A model generated the notes under the pieces. The model saw only the letters and a list, made by a program, of their open reading frames with translations, was not told the origin of the DNA and ran no database searches. From NCBI GenBank assembly GCA_905193085.1, contig CAJJNI010000114.1, forward strand, positions 1-7,748: a stretch of 7,748 nucleotides of DNA, read 5' to 3'. The position numbers and the translations under genes are program-made. Positions 1-5,385 of the stretch are shown here, in pieces (position 1 is the first letter of the stretch; each line of letters begins with the position of its first letter). The DNA comes from an uncultured Lachnospiraceae bacterium (GTDB lineage Bacteria; Bacillota; Clostridia; Lachnospirales; Lachnospiraceae).

Positions 1-60
1 AATCACGCCAACTGTTCCACCTAAAGAGAAGAACAGGAAATCAAATAATAATCGCTGCAT
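1..60 (-). CDS. 5' end of a small hydrophobic protein, cut by the window edge (DUF3789-like?)
   Basis: Only the first 20 codons are visible, starting MQRLLFDFLF and ending GGTVGVI. The start is supported by an AAGGAG ribosome binding site about 8 bases upstream of the ATG at 60. The segment is strongly hydrophobic with a Gly-Gly pair, so it is probably a membrane-spanning N-terminus. The pattern of a short hydrophobic lead followed by GG-x-x-GV resembles, from memory, the very short DUF3789 proteins found on integrative elements of Firmicutes; it could equally be the first helix of a larger transporter. It diverges from the LysR pseudogene at 151, an arrangement typical of a LysR target gene. 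Presence of a gene start is fairly sure, identity is not. Confidence 0.55.
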   Translation of the reverse strand, partial: MQRLLFDFLFFSLGGTVGVI

Positions 61-86
61 GTTTCAATTCTCCTTTTCCAAAATCG

Positions 87-115
87 TTGCATTCCAAAAA
101 AGTATGAGTTATTAT
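87..115 (+). promoter_or_regulatory. Candidate promoter of the left LysR pseudogene
   Basis: TTGCAT (87-92) and TATTAT (110-115) are separated by 17 bases and lie about 35 bases before the ATG at 151. An AGG ribosome binding site at 143-145 follows. Spacing is optimal and the -35 box matches the consensus partly. Confidence 0.45.
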
Positions 116-127
116 TATATACATACT
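101..127. promoter_or_regulatory. Inverted repeat over the LysR promoter, candidate operator
   Basis: AGTATG (101-106) and CATACT (122-127) form a perfect 6-bp inverted repeat with a 15-bp AT-rich spacer that covers the predicted -10 box. LysR-type regulators commonly autorepress from such sites between divergent genes. The role is inferred; only the symmetry is seen. Confidence 0.35.
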
Positions 128-150
128 ACAAATAAAGATAGCAGGATAAC

Positions 151-550
151 ATGGATATTCGAACATTACAATATTTCTTAGTGATAACAAGAGAAGAAAG
201 TATAACAAAGGCTGCTAAGGTTCTAAATATGACTCAGCCTCCTTTATCAAGGCAAATGAAAGAATTGGAAGAAGAAATCGGGAAGCAGCTGTTCATCCGT
301 GGAAGTAAAAAAGTGACATTAACAGACGATGGACTACTTCTCAAAAAACGGGCAGAAGAATTAGTAAGTCTGTTAGATAAAACATTAAATTAGCTTACTT
401 CCCCGGATGAACACATTACAGGCGAAGTCTTAATAGGTGCAGGAGAAACAAAAGGCTTATCCTTTCTTGCGGATATAGCCGAAACTTTAAATAAAAAAAT
501 ATCCGGATATTCATTATAAGCTCTACAGTGGAGATGCAGAGTTTGTATTG
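151..550 (+). pseudogene. LysR-family transcriptional regulator, degraded and truncated
   Basis: The first 80 residues are a clear LysR winged helix-turn-helix: MDIRTLQYFLVI at the start, then TKAAKVLNMTQPPLSRQMKELE, and LFIRGSKKVTLTDDG as the wing. The frame then hits TAG at 391-393, but readable LysR sequence continues as ITGEVLIGAGE. Next, the run of seven A at 493-499 carries one base too many: past it the matching frame continues as YPDIHYKLYSGDAEFVL. Homology stops at about 550, where the IS200-type end begins, so most of the effector-binding domain is absent. A complete LysR is about 290-300 residues; about 130 are represented here. The start is supported by an AGG ribosome binding site 5 bases upstream. 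It would have regulated the divergent gene at 60. It is non-functional as a regulator unless the 80-residue DNA-binding part is made and acts alone. Confidence 0.85.
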
Positions 551-554
551 CTCT

Positions 555-568
555 CGCCCCAAAGGGCG
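555..568. repeat. Terminal hairpin of the IS200/IS605 remnant
   Basis: CGCCC (555-559) pairs with GGGCG (564-568) around a CAAA loop. It lies about 30 bases beyond the tnpA stop, where IS200/IS605 elements carry the subterminal hairpin recognised by TnpA. Confidence 0.6.
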
Positions 569-595
569 GTGTCGCAAGCATTGTTACTGGTCCGC

Positions 596-979
596 TTATA
601 ACGCGGTACTTCTTGAATCTTCTTTTCTTGATTCTTTTGCCTGCTATTTGATGTATTTTTGTACTGCCTCATCGGTAATATTACCAATGGTTTCTACATA
701 ATATCCTCTTGCCCAGAATGCTTTATCCCACTTACTTTGTAATTCTGGATGTCTGTCATAAATCATTAAAGTGCTTTTTCCTTTTAAATATCCCATGAAA
801 CTCGCCACACTAAGTTTCGGTGGAATCACTACACTTAAATGTACATGATCTACGCATACTGCACCTGCTATGATTTCAACACCTTTATACTTACATAAAG
901 TGCTGAGAACTTCTCTTACATCTTCTTTTACTTTTCCGTATAAAACTTTCTTCCTATATTTAGGAATATAGATCTTTCA
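596..979 (-). pseudogene. tnpA: IS200/IS605 transposase TnpA, 5'-truncated and with a premature stop
   Basis: The reading frame runs PKYRKKVLYG, then GVEIIAGAVCVDHVHLS, IPPKLSVASFMGYLKGKS, FWARGYYVETIG and VQKYIK, an unmistakable IS200-type Y1 transposase. DHVH carries the HUH histidines that hold the metal ion. The tyrosine in QKYIK lies 64 residues after the first His of HVH, matching the catalytic Tyr of the family. The next codon is TAG (644-646), followed by CAG, the place where the family has the glutamine that completes the metal site. The frame then continues about 15 codons to a TAA at 596-598. At the other end an in-frame TGA just before the IPKY segment shows that roughly the first 20 residues are lost. 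The enzyme should be inactive. Confidence 0.85.
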
Positions 980-980
980 T

Positions 981-2138
981 TCAAATATTGAATATCTTTT
1001 TTAATTTATTTATAAATTCTTTGAATATATCTGCTACCGATGCTCTTTCTGATGCTTTAATCTCTGGTTGTATCTCCTGCTTGTCATTATCAATTACTGG
1101 AATATCCAATGACTCTGCCGTCTGCTGTTCCTTCTCCAAGTGCTTGATGAACGAATAATTTTCAATATATGTCAACAACTGCGTAAGCGACTTATTCTCC
1201 ACTTTCTGCTTGTGGTAGCCTTCCGTTATGTATCTCTCGGTTGGTCCTATTTTCACATAATTGTTATGCCAGAGAGCCAGATTTTTATTACATAACCCCT
1301 TTACAATCCAGGTATCTTCCACACCTTCAACCAAAAGTTCTTCCATAGATGTTGCATGAAATTTCATTCCAACTTCCATTACACAATGCTTTATCTTGCC
1401 AAGTGATACGCCATGATCCCTCAATATCTTGTCACAGACTCCTATCTGTTTTGTGTTCGGATAACATGCTTTTCGGATATAGATCTTACGTTGGCATTTT
1501 GGACATATCTCTTTATCCGGTATTTCTTCTGATGCCGCAAACCGCTCAGGTGCTATCTGCTTTACTTCTAAACAATCTCTATCATGATAATATCTACCAC
1601 TACTTTCATAGAAATATAACATCCGTGTATTATCCAGCAGACTTTGTTTCCGACTACCTCTATATCTTTCTTCCTTCGTAAGCTCTCTCTCCTTATATTT
1701 AATGGCATCATTCACAATAATCGGAGTACTTCCTGCTCTCTGTAAATTATCAAATACAATGATTTTCTCCGGATTCTCAATCGGACTGCCTTCATTCTCA
1801 TTTGCAATCCTTATCCCTTTACTTACGCTGTTCTTCAATAGCTTCCATGAACTATTGAAACCTGTTTCTGATATATACACATTTCCATTGATTGTATCTA
1901 CCATCGTCGATGTACAGTGCAAAAAATCCTGCTTACGAGTATCAATCAGTACAAGCCCACATGGTTCAAGGTTTTCCTTTACTTCTTCATACCCAATGAC
2001 ATTTTTTAACTTCTTAGGATAAATAATCAACTTTCTATTGATCAGTTCCTCACCCCAGACAAATATATCCGCATTGAATCTCAAAGCTACTCTTTTCAAT
2101 TCTTCTCCATAAAACTCTTTTTCGCTTTTAATATTCAT
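981..2138 (-). CDS. Hypothetical protein (385 aa) with a His/Cys metal-site-like cluster
   Basis: I do not recognise a named family. The start at 2138 (MNIKSEKEF) is preferred over the ATG at 2153 because GGGAAGGG lies 5 bases upstream; the longer form would add five residues. No signal peptide or membrane helix is visible. Residues 183-225 contain YYHDRDCLEVKQI, then EICPKCQRK and a further Cys, giving H-x3-C plus C-x2-C. This spacing resembles the small Ada-like metal-binding module (YHxxxCxxVK ... PCxxC) found at the ends of some nucleases and membrane proteins; zinc binding is inferred. The N-terminal half looks globular and mixed alpha/beta, while the last 60 residues are charged and end in a Lys-rich helix (FINKLKKIFNI). 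It is transcribed away from the membrane/XRE pair and shares their intergenic region. Its stop codon directly abuts the tnpA remnant, so the C-terminus could have been altered by that junction. No terminator is visible after it. Confidence 0.8.
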   Translation of the reverse strand: MNIKSEKEFYGEELKRVALRFNADIFVWGEELINRKLIIYPKKLKNVIGYEEVKENLEPCGLVLIDTRKQDFLHCTSTMVDTINGNVYISETGFNSSWKLLKNSVSKGIRIANENEGSPIENPEKIIVFDNLQRAGSTPIIVNDAIKYKERELTKEERYRGSRKQSLLDNTRMLYFYESSGRYYHDRDCLEVKQIAPERFAASEEIPDKEICPKCQRKIYIRKACYPNTKQIGVCDKILRDHGVSLGKIKHCVMEVGMKFHATSMEELLVEGVEDTWIVKGLCNKNLALWHNNYVKIGPTERYITEGYHKQKVENKSLTQLLTYIENYSFIKHLEKEQQTAESLDIPVIDNDKQEIQPEIKASERASVADIFKEFINKLKKIFNI

Positions 2139-2169
2139 AAGTACCCTTCCCATTCACTTCTGATTATCA

Positions 2170-2193
2170 TTTTTCAGTATCCTTTTTCAGTAT
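2170..2193. repeat. 11-bp direct repeat in the divergent intergenic region
   Basis: TTTTTCAGTAT occurs at 2170-2180 and again at 2183-2193, a period of 13 bp. It lies in the leader of the minus-strand 385-aa gene, overlapping its candidate -10 box. It may be a short tandem duplication or a binding site. Confidence 0.5.
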
Positions 2194-2216
2194 AATTCTA
2201 TTATACTATGTGTCCT
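2189..2216 (-). promoter_or_regulatory. Candidate promoter of the 385-aa gene
   Basis: Read on the minus strand, AGGACA (2216-2211) and TATACT (2194-2189) are 16 bases apart, about 50 bases upstream of the ATG at 2138. A second -10 candidate, TATAAT (2205-2200), has no good -35 partner. The -35 box is one arm of the palindrome at 2211-2228. Confidence 0.35.
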
Positions 2217-2228
2217 ATAAAAAGGACA
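2211..2228. promoter_or_regulatory. 18-bp palindrome, candidate operator
   Basis: TGTCCT and AGGACA form perfect 6-bp arms around ATAAAA. The palindrome overlaps the candidate -35 box of the minus-strand 385-aa gene, so a protein bound there would block that promoter. A stem-loop role is less likely because the site is probably not transcribed. Confidence 0.4.
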
Positions 2229-2238
2229 TCTATGTAAT

Positions 2239-2316
2239 GTGATTTATTTCGCACATTTCTCTTTACATTTTACTATCTATGTGATATATTTGTAACAGAT
2301 GTTAGAAATACATCAC
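2239..2316. promoter_or_regulatory. Three copies of a 17-bp operator-like motif, two forming a 36-bp dyad
   Basis: The half-site at 2281-2297 (GTGATATATTTGTAACA) and that at 2300-2316 read on the other strand (GTGATGTATTTCTAACA) match at 15 of 17 positions, with only GA between them. A third, direct copy at 2239-2255 (GTGATTTATTTCGCACA) keeps GTGAT-x-TATTT and the final ACA. The dyad covers the -10 box and start region of the plus-strand operon, a classic place for autorepression by the XRE protein encoded in that operon. If transcribed, the right part could also form a hairpin just ahead of the ribosome binding site. The sequence symmetry is certain; the binding protein is inferred. Confidence 0.6.
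2262..2290 (+). promoter_or_regulatory. Candidate promoter of the membrane protein/XRE operon
   Basis: TTTACA (2262-2267) and TATATT (2285-2290) are 17 bases apart. Transcription would start near 2297, giving a leader of about 36 bases with a GGAGG ribosome binding site at 2320-2324. The -10 box lies inside the left arm of the dyad at 2281-2316. Confidence 0.5.
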
Positions 2317-2332
2317 ATTGGAGGTTGATATT

Positions 2333-2722
2333 ATGAATAAAGAGAAAGAGACTTTGTCAGTAACTCAAAAATACACAATCCGCTATATTATCAATGGTTG
2401 TCTATGGCTTCTATACTCTATTTCAAACCTGGTTTCTTTTAAACCAATTAGAATAATAGGTGCTGTACTTTTATTTGTAAGTGCTATCTGCTCTTTTTAC
2501 ACTCTATTAGTCAAACAGGAATCTGATGATGAAATGAGTATACAGCATATCTGGGCAGCTAAAAGTATGAGCCTTGAGATATTGCTTTGTTCTATGATGA
2601 CAGTAGGAATTATATCCGGTTTTATTTCATTTCCTTTTTACAAAGCATACGGATTTTTCGTTGCTGCATCCCAGATACTTCCCGGATTGCTCTTTCTGAA
2701 GTATGAAAAGGAGGGCTACTAA
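2333..2722 (+). CDS. Four-helix membrane protein (129 aa), partner of the XRE regulator
   Basis: The start at 2333 (MNKEKETL) has GGAGG 8 bases upstream; an in-frame TTG at 2318 overlaps that site and is unlikely to be used. Four hydrophobic segments are visible at about residues 15-34, 38-60, 79-97 and 103-122, with a short charged loop (KQESDDEMS) between the second and third. No catalytic motif is seen. The stop overlaps the start of the next gene as TAATG, so the two are translationally coupled. Small integral membrane proteins paired with a YozG-type HTH regulator are common in clostridia; the membrane protein may sense a signal or sequester the regulator, but this is inference. The family has no name I can give. 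Confidence 0.85.
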   Translation: MNKEKETLSVTQKYTIRYIINGCLWLLYSISNLVSFKPIRIIGAVLLFVSAICSFYTLLVKQESDDEMSIQHIWAAKSMSLEILLCSMMTVGIISGFISFPFYKAYGFFVAASQILPGLLFLKYEKEGY

Positions 2723-2934
2723 TGCCAATACTAAAAACCCGACTTCATGAACTTCGCAAAGAACGCAATATGCAGCAAGCCGAACTCGCCAAACTTGTAA
2801 GCGTTCGGCGTGAAACTATTGGTAATCTCGAAAATGGCAGATACAATCCTTCCTTAAAACTTGCCATGGATATTGCCAAAGTCTTTGATACTACAGTAGA
2901 AGACATCTTTACTTTTGAAGACGATGATGAATAG
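2722..2934 (+). CDS. XRE/Cro-CI family transcriptional regulator (70 aa, YozG-like)
   Basis: The protein is essentially one helix-turn-helix domain. RLHELRKERNMQQAELAKLV gives helix 1 and helix 2, SVRRETIGNLENGRYNPS is the recognition helix and following turn, and LAMDIAKVFDTTVEDIFTFE is the conserved C-terminal part of the fold. The tail EDDDE is acidic. Length and sequence match the YozG-type small DNA-binding proteins of Firmicutes, which act as dimers. AGGAGG lies within the end of the preceding gene, and the ATG overlaps its stop, so it is made with the membrane protein from one transcript. The most likely targets are the dyad at 2281-2316 in its own promoter and the nearby palindrome in front of the divergent 385-aa gene; this link is inferred from position. 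Confidence 0.93.
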   Translation: MPILKTRLHELRKERNMQQAELAKLVSVRRETIGNLENGRYNPSLKLAMDIAKVFDTTVEDIFTFEDDDE

Positions 2935-2938
2935 AAAA

Positions 2939-2965
2939 ATAGAGGACCTCTTGTGTGTCCTCTAT
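2939..2965 (-). terminator. Intrinsic terminator of the 159-aa/376-aa operon
   Basis: ATAGAGGAC (2939-2947) and GTCCTCTAT (2957-2965) form a perfect 9-bp stem with a 9-base loop between two convergent genes. Read on the minus strand the stem is followed by TTTTTC, so it ends transcripts of the 376-aa gene, whose stop is at 2969. On the plus strand it lacks a T tail but may still slow readthrough from the XRE gene. Confidence 0.7.
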
Positions 2966-2968
2966 AAC

Positions 2969-4099
2969 TCATATCGTGCTATAATACAATTTCCCCTCTT
3001 TTGCTATAAGCCTTACATCTTCGTTGTACCTGTCTCTCATATCCAAAGTTCTATCATTAATCTGAATGTTTCTTTGCACTCGGATATTTGTAACCGCTTC
3101 TTTTCCTATATTCCTATATTTCCATTGCTCACTAATCAGCTCTAGTGGCTTATGTATTACTGCATCTATTCCCTGTCTTTCCATATGTGCCTGCTCGACA
3201 TCTATTTTAAACTTCTTTTTATGAAATTCGTGCCATTTTCTTAGTTTATCAATCAAGTTATTTTCCATATCATACATATCAGAATAAGCGGCATAGCATT
3301 GTTCCTTCGATATAGCTCCTAAATGTAATGTATAGTTCAAATCAGCAATTATGTATAGCACTTCTGTTAATGCTCCTTGATACTTTTGCCAAATAGCTAC
3401 TTCGCTCATCAACTTATCATATTTTTCAAAAGACTCCCCCTCTTTACTGCTTAAATCTGAAATAGTTACATTTGCCTGATTAAGTAAATCCATACATGTT
3501 GTCTCCAAGCCTTGAAGTCTTTGGATTTCTTCATTCCGTAAATTATTATCTTCAAGTATCTCCGTCTGAAACTCAGATGCTCTTTTTACCTGCGTCATAA
3601 GGGTTAGTACTTTACCTTTGTATTCTGCCATCTGAAAATTCGCTAATTTAGAGATATTCCTATTCATATCTGCTAATTCACCATTGATTTGTTTCATATA
3701 ATATTGTCCCACTACAAGAGCTGCCGCTCCCATAGCAGCATTAGCAATATTTGCTGCTGCAATTTTATTTACAGCACTATCAGCATTCATCCAATTTGCT
3801 TGTCCTGCAATTCCTTTTTTATTTCTAAAGAAACCTCTTACAGCACCTTCCATATCTTTAGAATTTACCAATTTTGCTCCTGCCGGTAGTATTGCCTGAT
3901 ATACACCTTGATTTGCCAGTTGCACTCCTTCTGCTACTGCACCTACATTTACTCCTGCCTGTGCCAACTGTGGGACAGCACTTATAATTCTATTGATTAC
4001 TTTATCATCTTCTATTTCAACAAGTGCCAGCCCATTGTCTTCAAATACATCCGGTAATTGCTCTACTTGCACTTGTAACTCATTCTTTTTTCCAAACAT
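2969..4099 (-). CDS. Hypothetical helical protein (376 aa) with one hydrophobic segment
   Basis: No named family is assigned. Residues 34-75 are Ala/Gly/Val-rich and amphipathic (ISAVPQLAQAGVNVGAVAEG), residues 83-105 form a basic Gly-rich patch (VRGFFRNKKGIAGQANW), and residues 113-131 are a hydrophobic Ala-rich helix ending LVVGQYYMKQIN. Residues 135-300 look almost entirely alpha-helical with coiled-coil character. The tail (320-376) is mixed. There is no signal peptide. From memory similar unnamed proteins with the VVGQYYM-x-QIN signature occur in Firmicutes. One hydrophobic helix placed before long helical bundles also fits membrane-inserting helical toxins, but no toxin motif is seen and this is only a shape argument. 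AGGAGA precedes the ATG by about 11 bases. It is the second gene of an operon, 23 bases after the 159-aa gene. Confidence 0.82.
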   Translation of the reverse strand: MFGKKNELQVQVEQLPDVFEDNGLALVEIEDDKVINRIISAVPQLAQAGVNVGAVAEGVQLANQGVYQAILPAGAKLVNSKDMEGAVRGFFRNKKGIAGQANWMNADSAVNKIAAANIANAAMGAAALVVGQYYMKQINGELADMNRNISKLANFQMAEYKGKVLTLMTQVKRASEFQTEILEDNNLRNEEIQRLQGLETTCMDLLNQANVTISDLSSKEGESFEKYDKLMSEVAIWQKYQGALTEVLYIIADLNYTLHLGAISKEQCYAAYSDMYDMENNLIDKLRKWHEFHKKKFKIDVEQAHMERQGIDAVIHKPLELISEQWKYRNIGKEAVTNIRVQRNIQINDRTLDMRDRYNEDVRLIAKEGKLYYSTI

Positions 4100-4122
4100 T
4101 TTATTTCATCATCTCCTGTTAT

Positions 4123-4602
4123 CTAAAATAGTGTTGGATCTGCTCCAAACCACGTCTGTACATCATTTTCTGCTGTTACATTCTCAATCCAAGCCACCCC
4201 AAACACATACTTTGTTGTCTTAGTTTCTTCCAAAATCAGATATGAAACGCCATCTTCCATATAATCATTATCATAATCATACACATCTAATGAACGTGTT
4301 CCATCAGGATAATATCCCGCATCACCTTCCATACCTATCGACAATTTAGTATTATCTCTGTAAAATGACTTCAATTCCAATCGTTCACCTGATTCTATTC
4401 CGTCTTCTTTGGATGAAATATAATCCTTAATTTTGCAAGAAATAACATGGAATTTACCATCTGGCATAAAATTCACTTCTATACTATATCTGCCATCTAC
4501 TTCAGGACATAGTTTGTCTGATATTCTAATAATTCTTTCGACATATTCTATTTTTTTATCATCTATGTATATTTCTATATCTCCCAATGGTGTAGTCAGC
4601 AT
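4123..4602 (-). CDS. Hypothetical acidic protein (159 aa)
   Basis: The ATG at 4602 (MLTTPLGDIEIYIDDKK) is chosen because GGAGG lies 7 bases upstream; an in-frame ATG at 4620 overlaps that site and sits at the junction with foreign sequence. The protein is soluble, acidic and rich in predicted beta strands (GRYSIEVNFMPDGKFHVISC, TTKYVFGVAWIENV), with an Asp/Tyr-rich stretch DVYDYDNDYMEDG. I recognise no family. It is followed after 23 bases by the 376-aa gene in the same direction, so the two are probably made together. A small acidic partner for a larger helical protein could suggest a toxin-immunity or chaperone relation, but nothing in the sequence proves this. Its upstream region is the MATE fragment, so its original promoter and any earlier operon genes may have been lost; only a weak TTGAAA-type promoter is visible there. 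Confidence 0.8.
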   Translation of the reverse strand: MLTTPLGDIEIYIDDKKIEYVERIIRISDKLCPEVDGRYSIEVNFMPDGKFHVISCKIKDYISSKEDGIESGERLELKSFYRDNTKLSIGMEGDAGYYPDGTRSLDVYDYDNDYMEDGVSYLILEETKTTKYVFGVAWIENVTAENDVQTWFGADPTLF

Positions 4603-4620
4603 GATTAATCCTCCATTCAC

Positions 4621-5113
4621 ATTGCAAAGTATGCTGCAGGCATCATTTTCAATTGTTTACCAGATCATGATCGGACAGTTAGGCGAGACAAATATATTGG
4701 CAGTTGGATTATGCGGTAATTTTTCGCTGATTTTTTCAGTGGTGATCGGTGCGGTAAGCACTGTTGCCGGGATATTAATTGCTCTGTTTATTGGTGCAGA
4801 AGAAACAAAAGAGGCATGGTGCAGTTTTGATGTGAGTCTCATCTGCGGAATTATGATATCAGCATTGTTCCTGCTTGCAGCCGGAGTTTTTCCGTCGCAA
4901 ATTCTTCGACTGTATACGAAAGATATAAGTATTATAAATACTGGTGCGGTTTATTTTAGAATCGTAGCGTTTTCTTATATTCCAATGGCTGTCAGCAATA
5001 TTTTATCCTCCTGGCTGCGCTATAAAGAACATACCACGATACCATTCCTGACAAGCTTTGGAGCAGTTGTTGTAAACACAGGACTAAAACTAACTCAAAA
5101 TAATTTCAAATAG
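4621..5113 (+). pseudogene. MATE-family efflux transporter, N-terminal part, truncated at both ends
   Basis: From about 4621 the frame reads SMLQASFSIVYQIMIGQLGE, then FSLIFSVVIGAVSTVAGILI, SLICGIMISALFLLAAGVFP, YFRIVAFSYIPMAVSNILSS and FLTSFGAVVVNTGL. This is typical of MATE (NorM/DinF-like) Na+ or H+ drug antiporters, roughly residues 25-195 of about 450. The first transmembrane start is missing where the 159-aa gene's upstream end begins. After VVVNTGL, where the family normally continues NYLLIFG, the sequence changes and ends at TAG 5111-5113. The open frame extends back to 4433, but that part is antisense to the 159-aa gene and is not MATE sequence. No start codon or ribosome binding site of its own is credible. 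It could be the other half of the MATE pseudogene at 6265-6729, on the opposite strand, or of a paralogue. Confidence 0.85.
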
Positions 5114-5194
5114 TGTTTGTTTTCAAATATACTATCATTTTAAATAACTTTTTCTGATGTATAATTATCTTAATCCCCTATACGCAGAATCATG

Positions 5195-5214
5195 ACCACC
5201 CACAAGCGGGTGGT
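5195..5214 (+). terminator. Terminator-like hairpin, possibly an IS200/IS605-type end
   Basis: ACCACCC (5195-5201) and GGGTGGT (5208-5214) form a 7-bp stem with a 6-base loop, followed by TTATTGTTT. It could stop plus-strand transcripts leaving the MATE fragment. The stem flanked by CATG and T-rich sequence also resembles terminal hairpins of IS200/IS605-type elements, and it lies where MATE homology has been lost (5092 onward). No transposase sequence is visible between 5114 and 5194. Confidence 0.55.
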
Positions 5215-5225
5215 TTATTGTTTCT

Positions 5226-5272
5226 AATAAAAAACCCGGAAATCCGATACACCATATCAGACTTCCAGGTTT
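5226..5272 (-). terminator. Strong intrinsic terminator of the minus-strand operon 5386-6021
   Basis: An 18-bp stem (5232-5249 with 5255-5272) closes a 5-base loop. In the minus-strand RNA all 18 positions pair, three as G-U; in the plus-strand RNA those three become mismatches. The minus-strand stem is followed by a run of T. It lies 114 bases beyond the last complete gene of the operon. Confidence 0.85.
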
Positions 5273-5290
5273 CTTTCTCTCAGATTTCTT

Positions 5291-5344
5291 TTAAATTACT
5301 ACATTACCATCTGCATTGTAGAAACTGCCAACTGCAACTGATTG
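5291..5344 (-). other. Possible 3' remnant of a lost coding sequence
   Basis: On the minus strand a frame with protein-like composition reads QSVAVGSFYNADGNVVI and ends in TAA, about 19 bases before the terminator stem. Upstream it runs into TAG within two codons and has no start. It may be the tail of a third, decayed operon gene. Seventeen codons can look coding by chance. Nothing else is seen in the space from 5273 to 5385. Confidence 0.25.
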
Positions 5345-5385
5345 TTTCTACAGATGTAAATTTATGTAATTATTTATCCGTTATA

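Larger units (their letters stand above)
551..980 (-). mobile_element. IS200/IS605-family element remnant
   Basis: The remnant contains most of a Y1 (HUH) transposase gene on the minus strand and, downstream of it, the terminal hairpin expected at the right end of these single-stranded transposons. The tnpB-type partner and the left end are missing: the sequence changes directly into the adjacent gene's stop codon at 981-983. The LysR coding sequence is interrupted where the hairpin end begins, so the element, or the rearrangement that brought it, broke that gene. IS200/IS605 elements make no target duplication, so none is expected. The exact outer boundary near 545-551 is uncertain by a few bases. 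Confidence 0.75.

Noticed and set aside
390..581. Minus-strand 63-codon frame
   Set aside because: It runs antisense through the LysR pseudogene and the IS end; no ribosome binding site and no protein-like pattern.
592..606. Second small inverted repeat CCGC/GCGG near the tnpA end
   Set aside because: Only 4-bp arms, overlapping the tnpA stop; too weak to call separately from the terminal hairpin.
1349..2022. Two plus-strand frames of 106-110 codons
   Set aside because: They are shadows of the minus-strand 385-aa gene, whose own frame has domain-like motifs and a strong ribosome binding site.
2281..2316. Riboswitch or T-box leader
   Set aside because: The leader is only about 36 bases and consists of one dyad that overlaps the -10 box; there is no room for an aptamer and no terminator follows.
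2333..2934. Toxin-antitoxin call for the membrane protein and XRE pair
   Set aside because: The protein has four membrane spans and no known toxin motif; pairs of this kind usually look like a regulator with a membrane partner.
4433..4620. Long plus-strand frame that appears to give the MATE fragment an extra 63-residue N-terminus
   Set aside because: These residues are antisense to the 159-aa gene and have no MATE or membrane character; the frame is open across the junction by chance.
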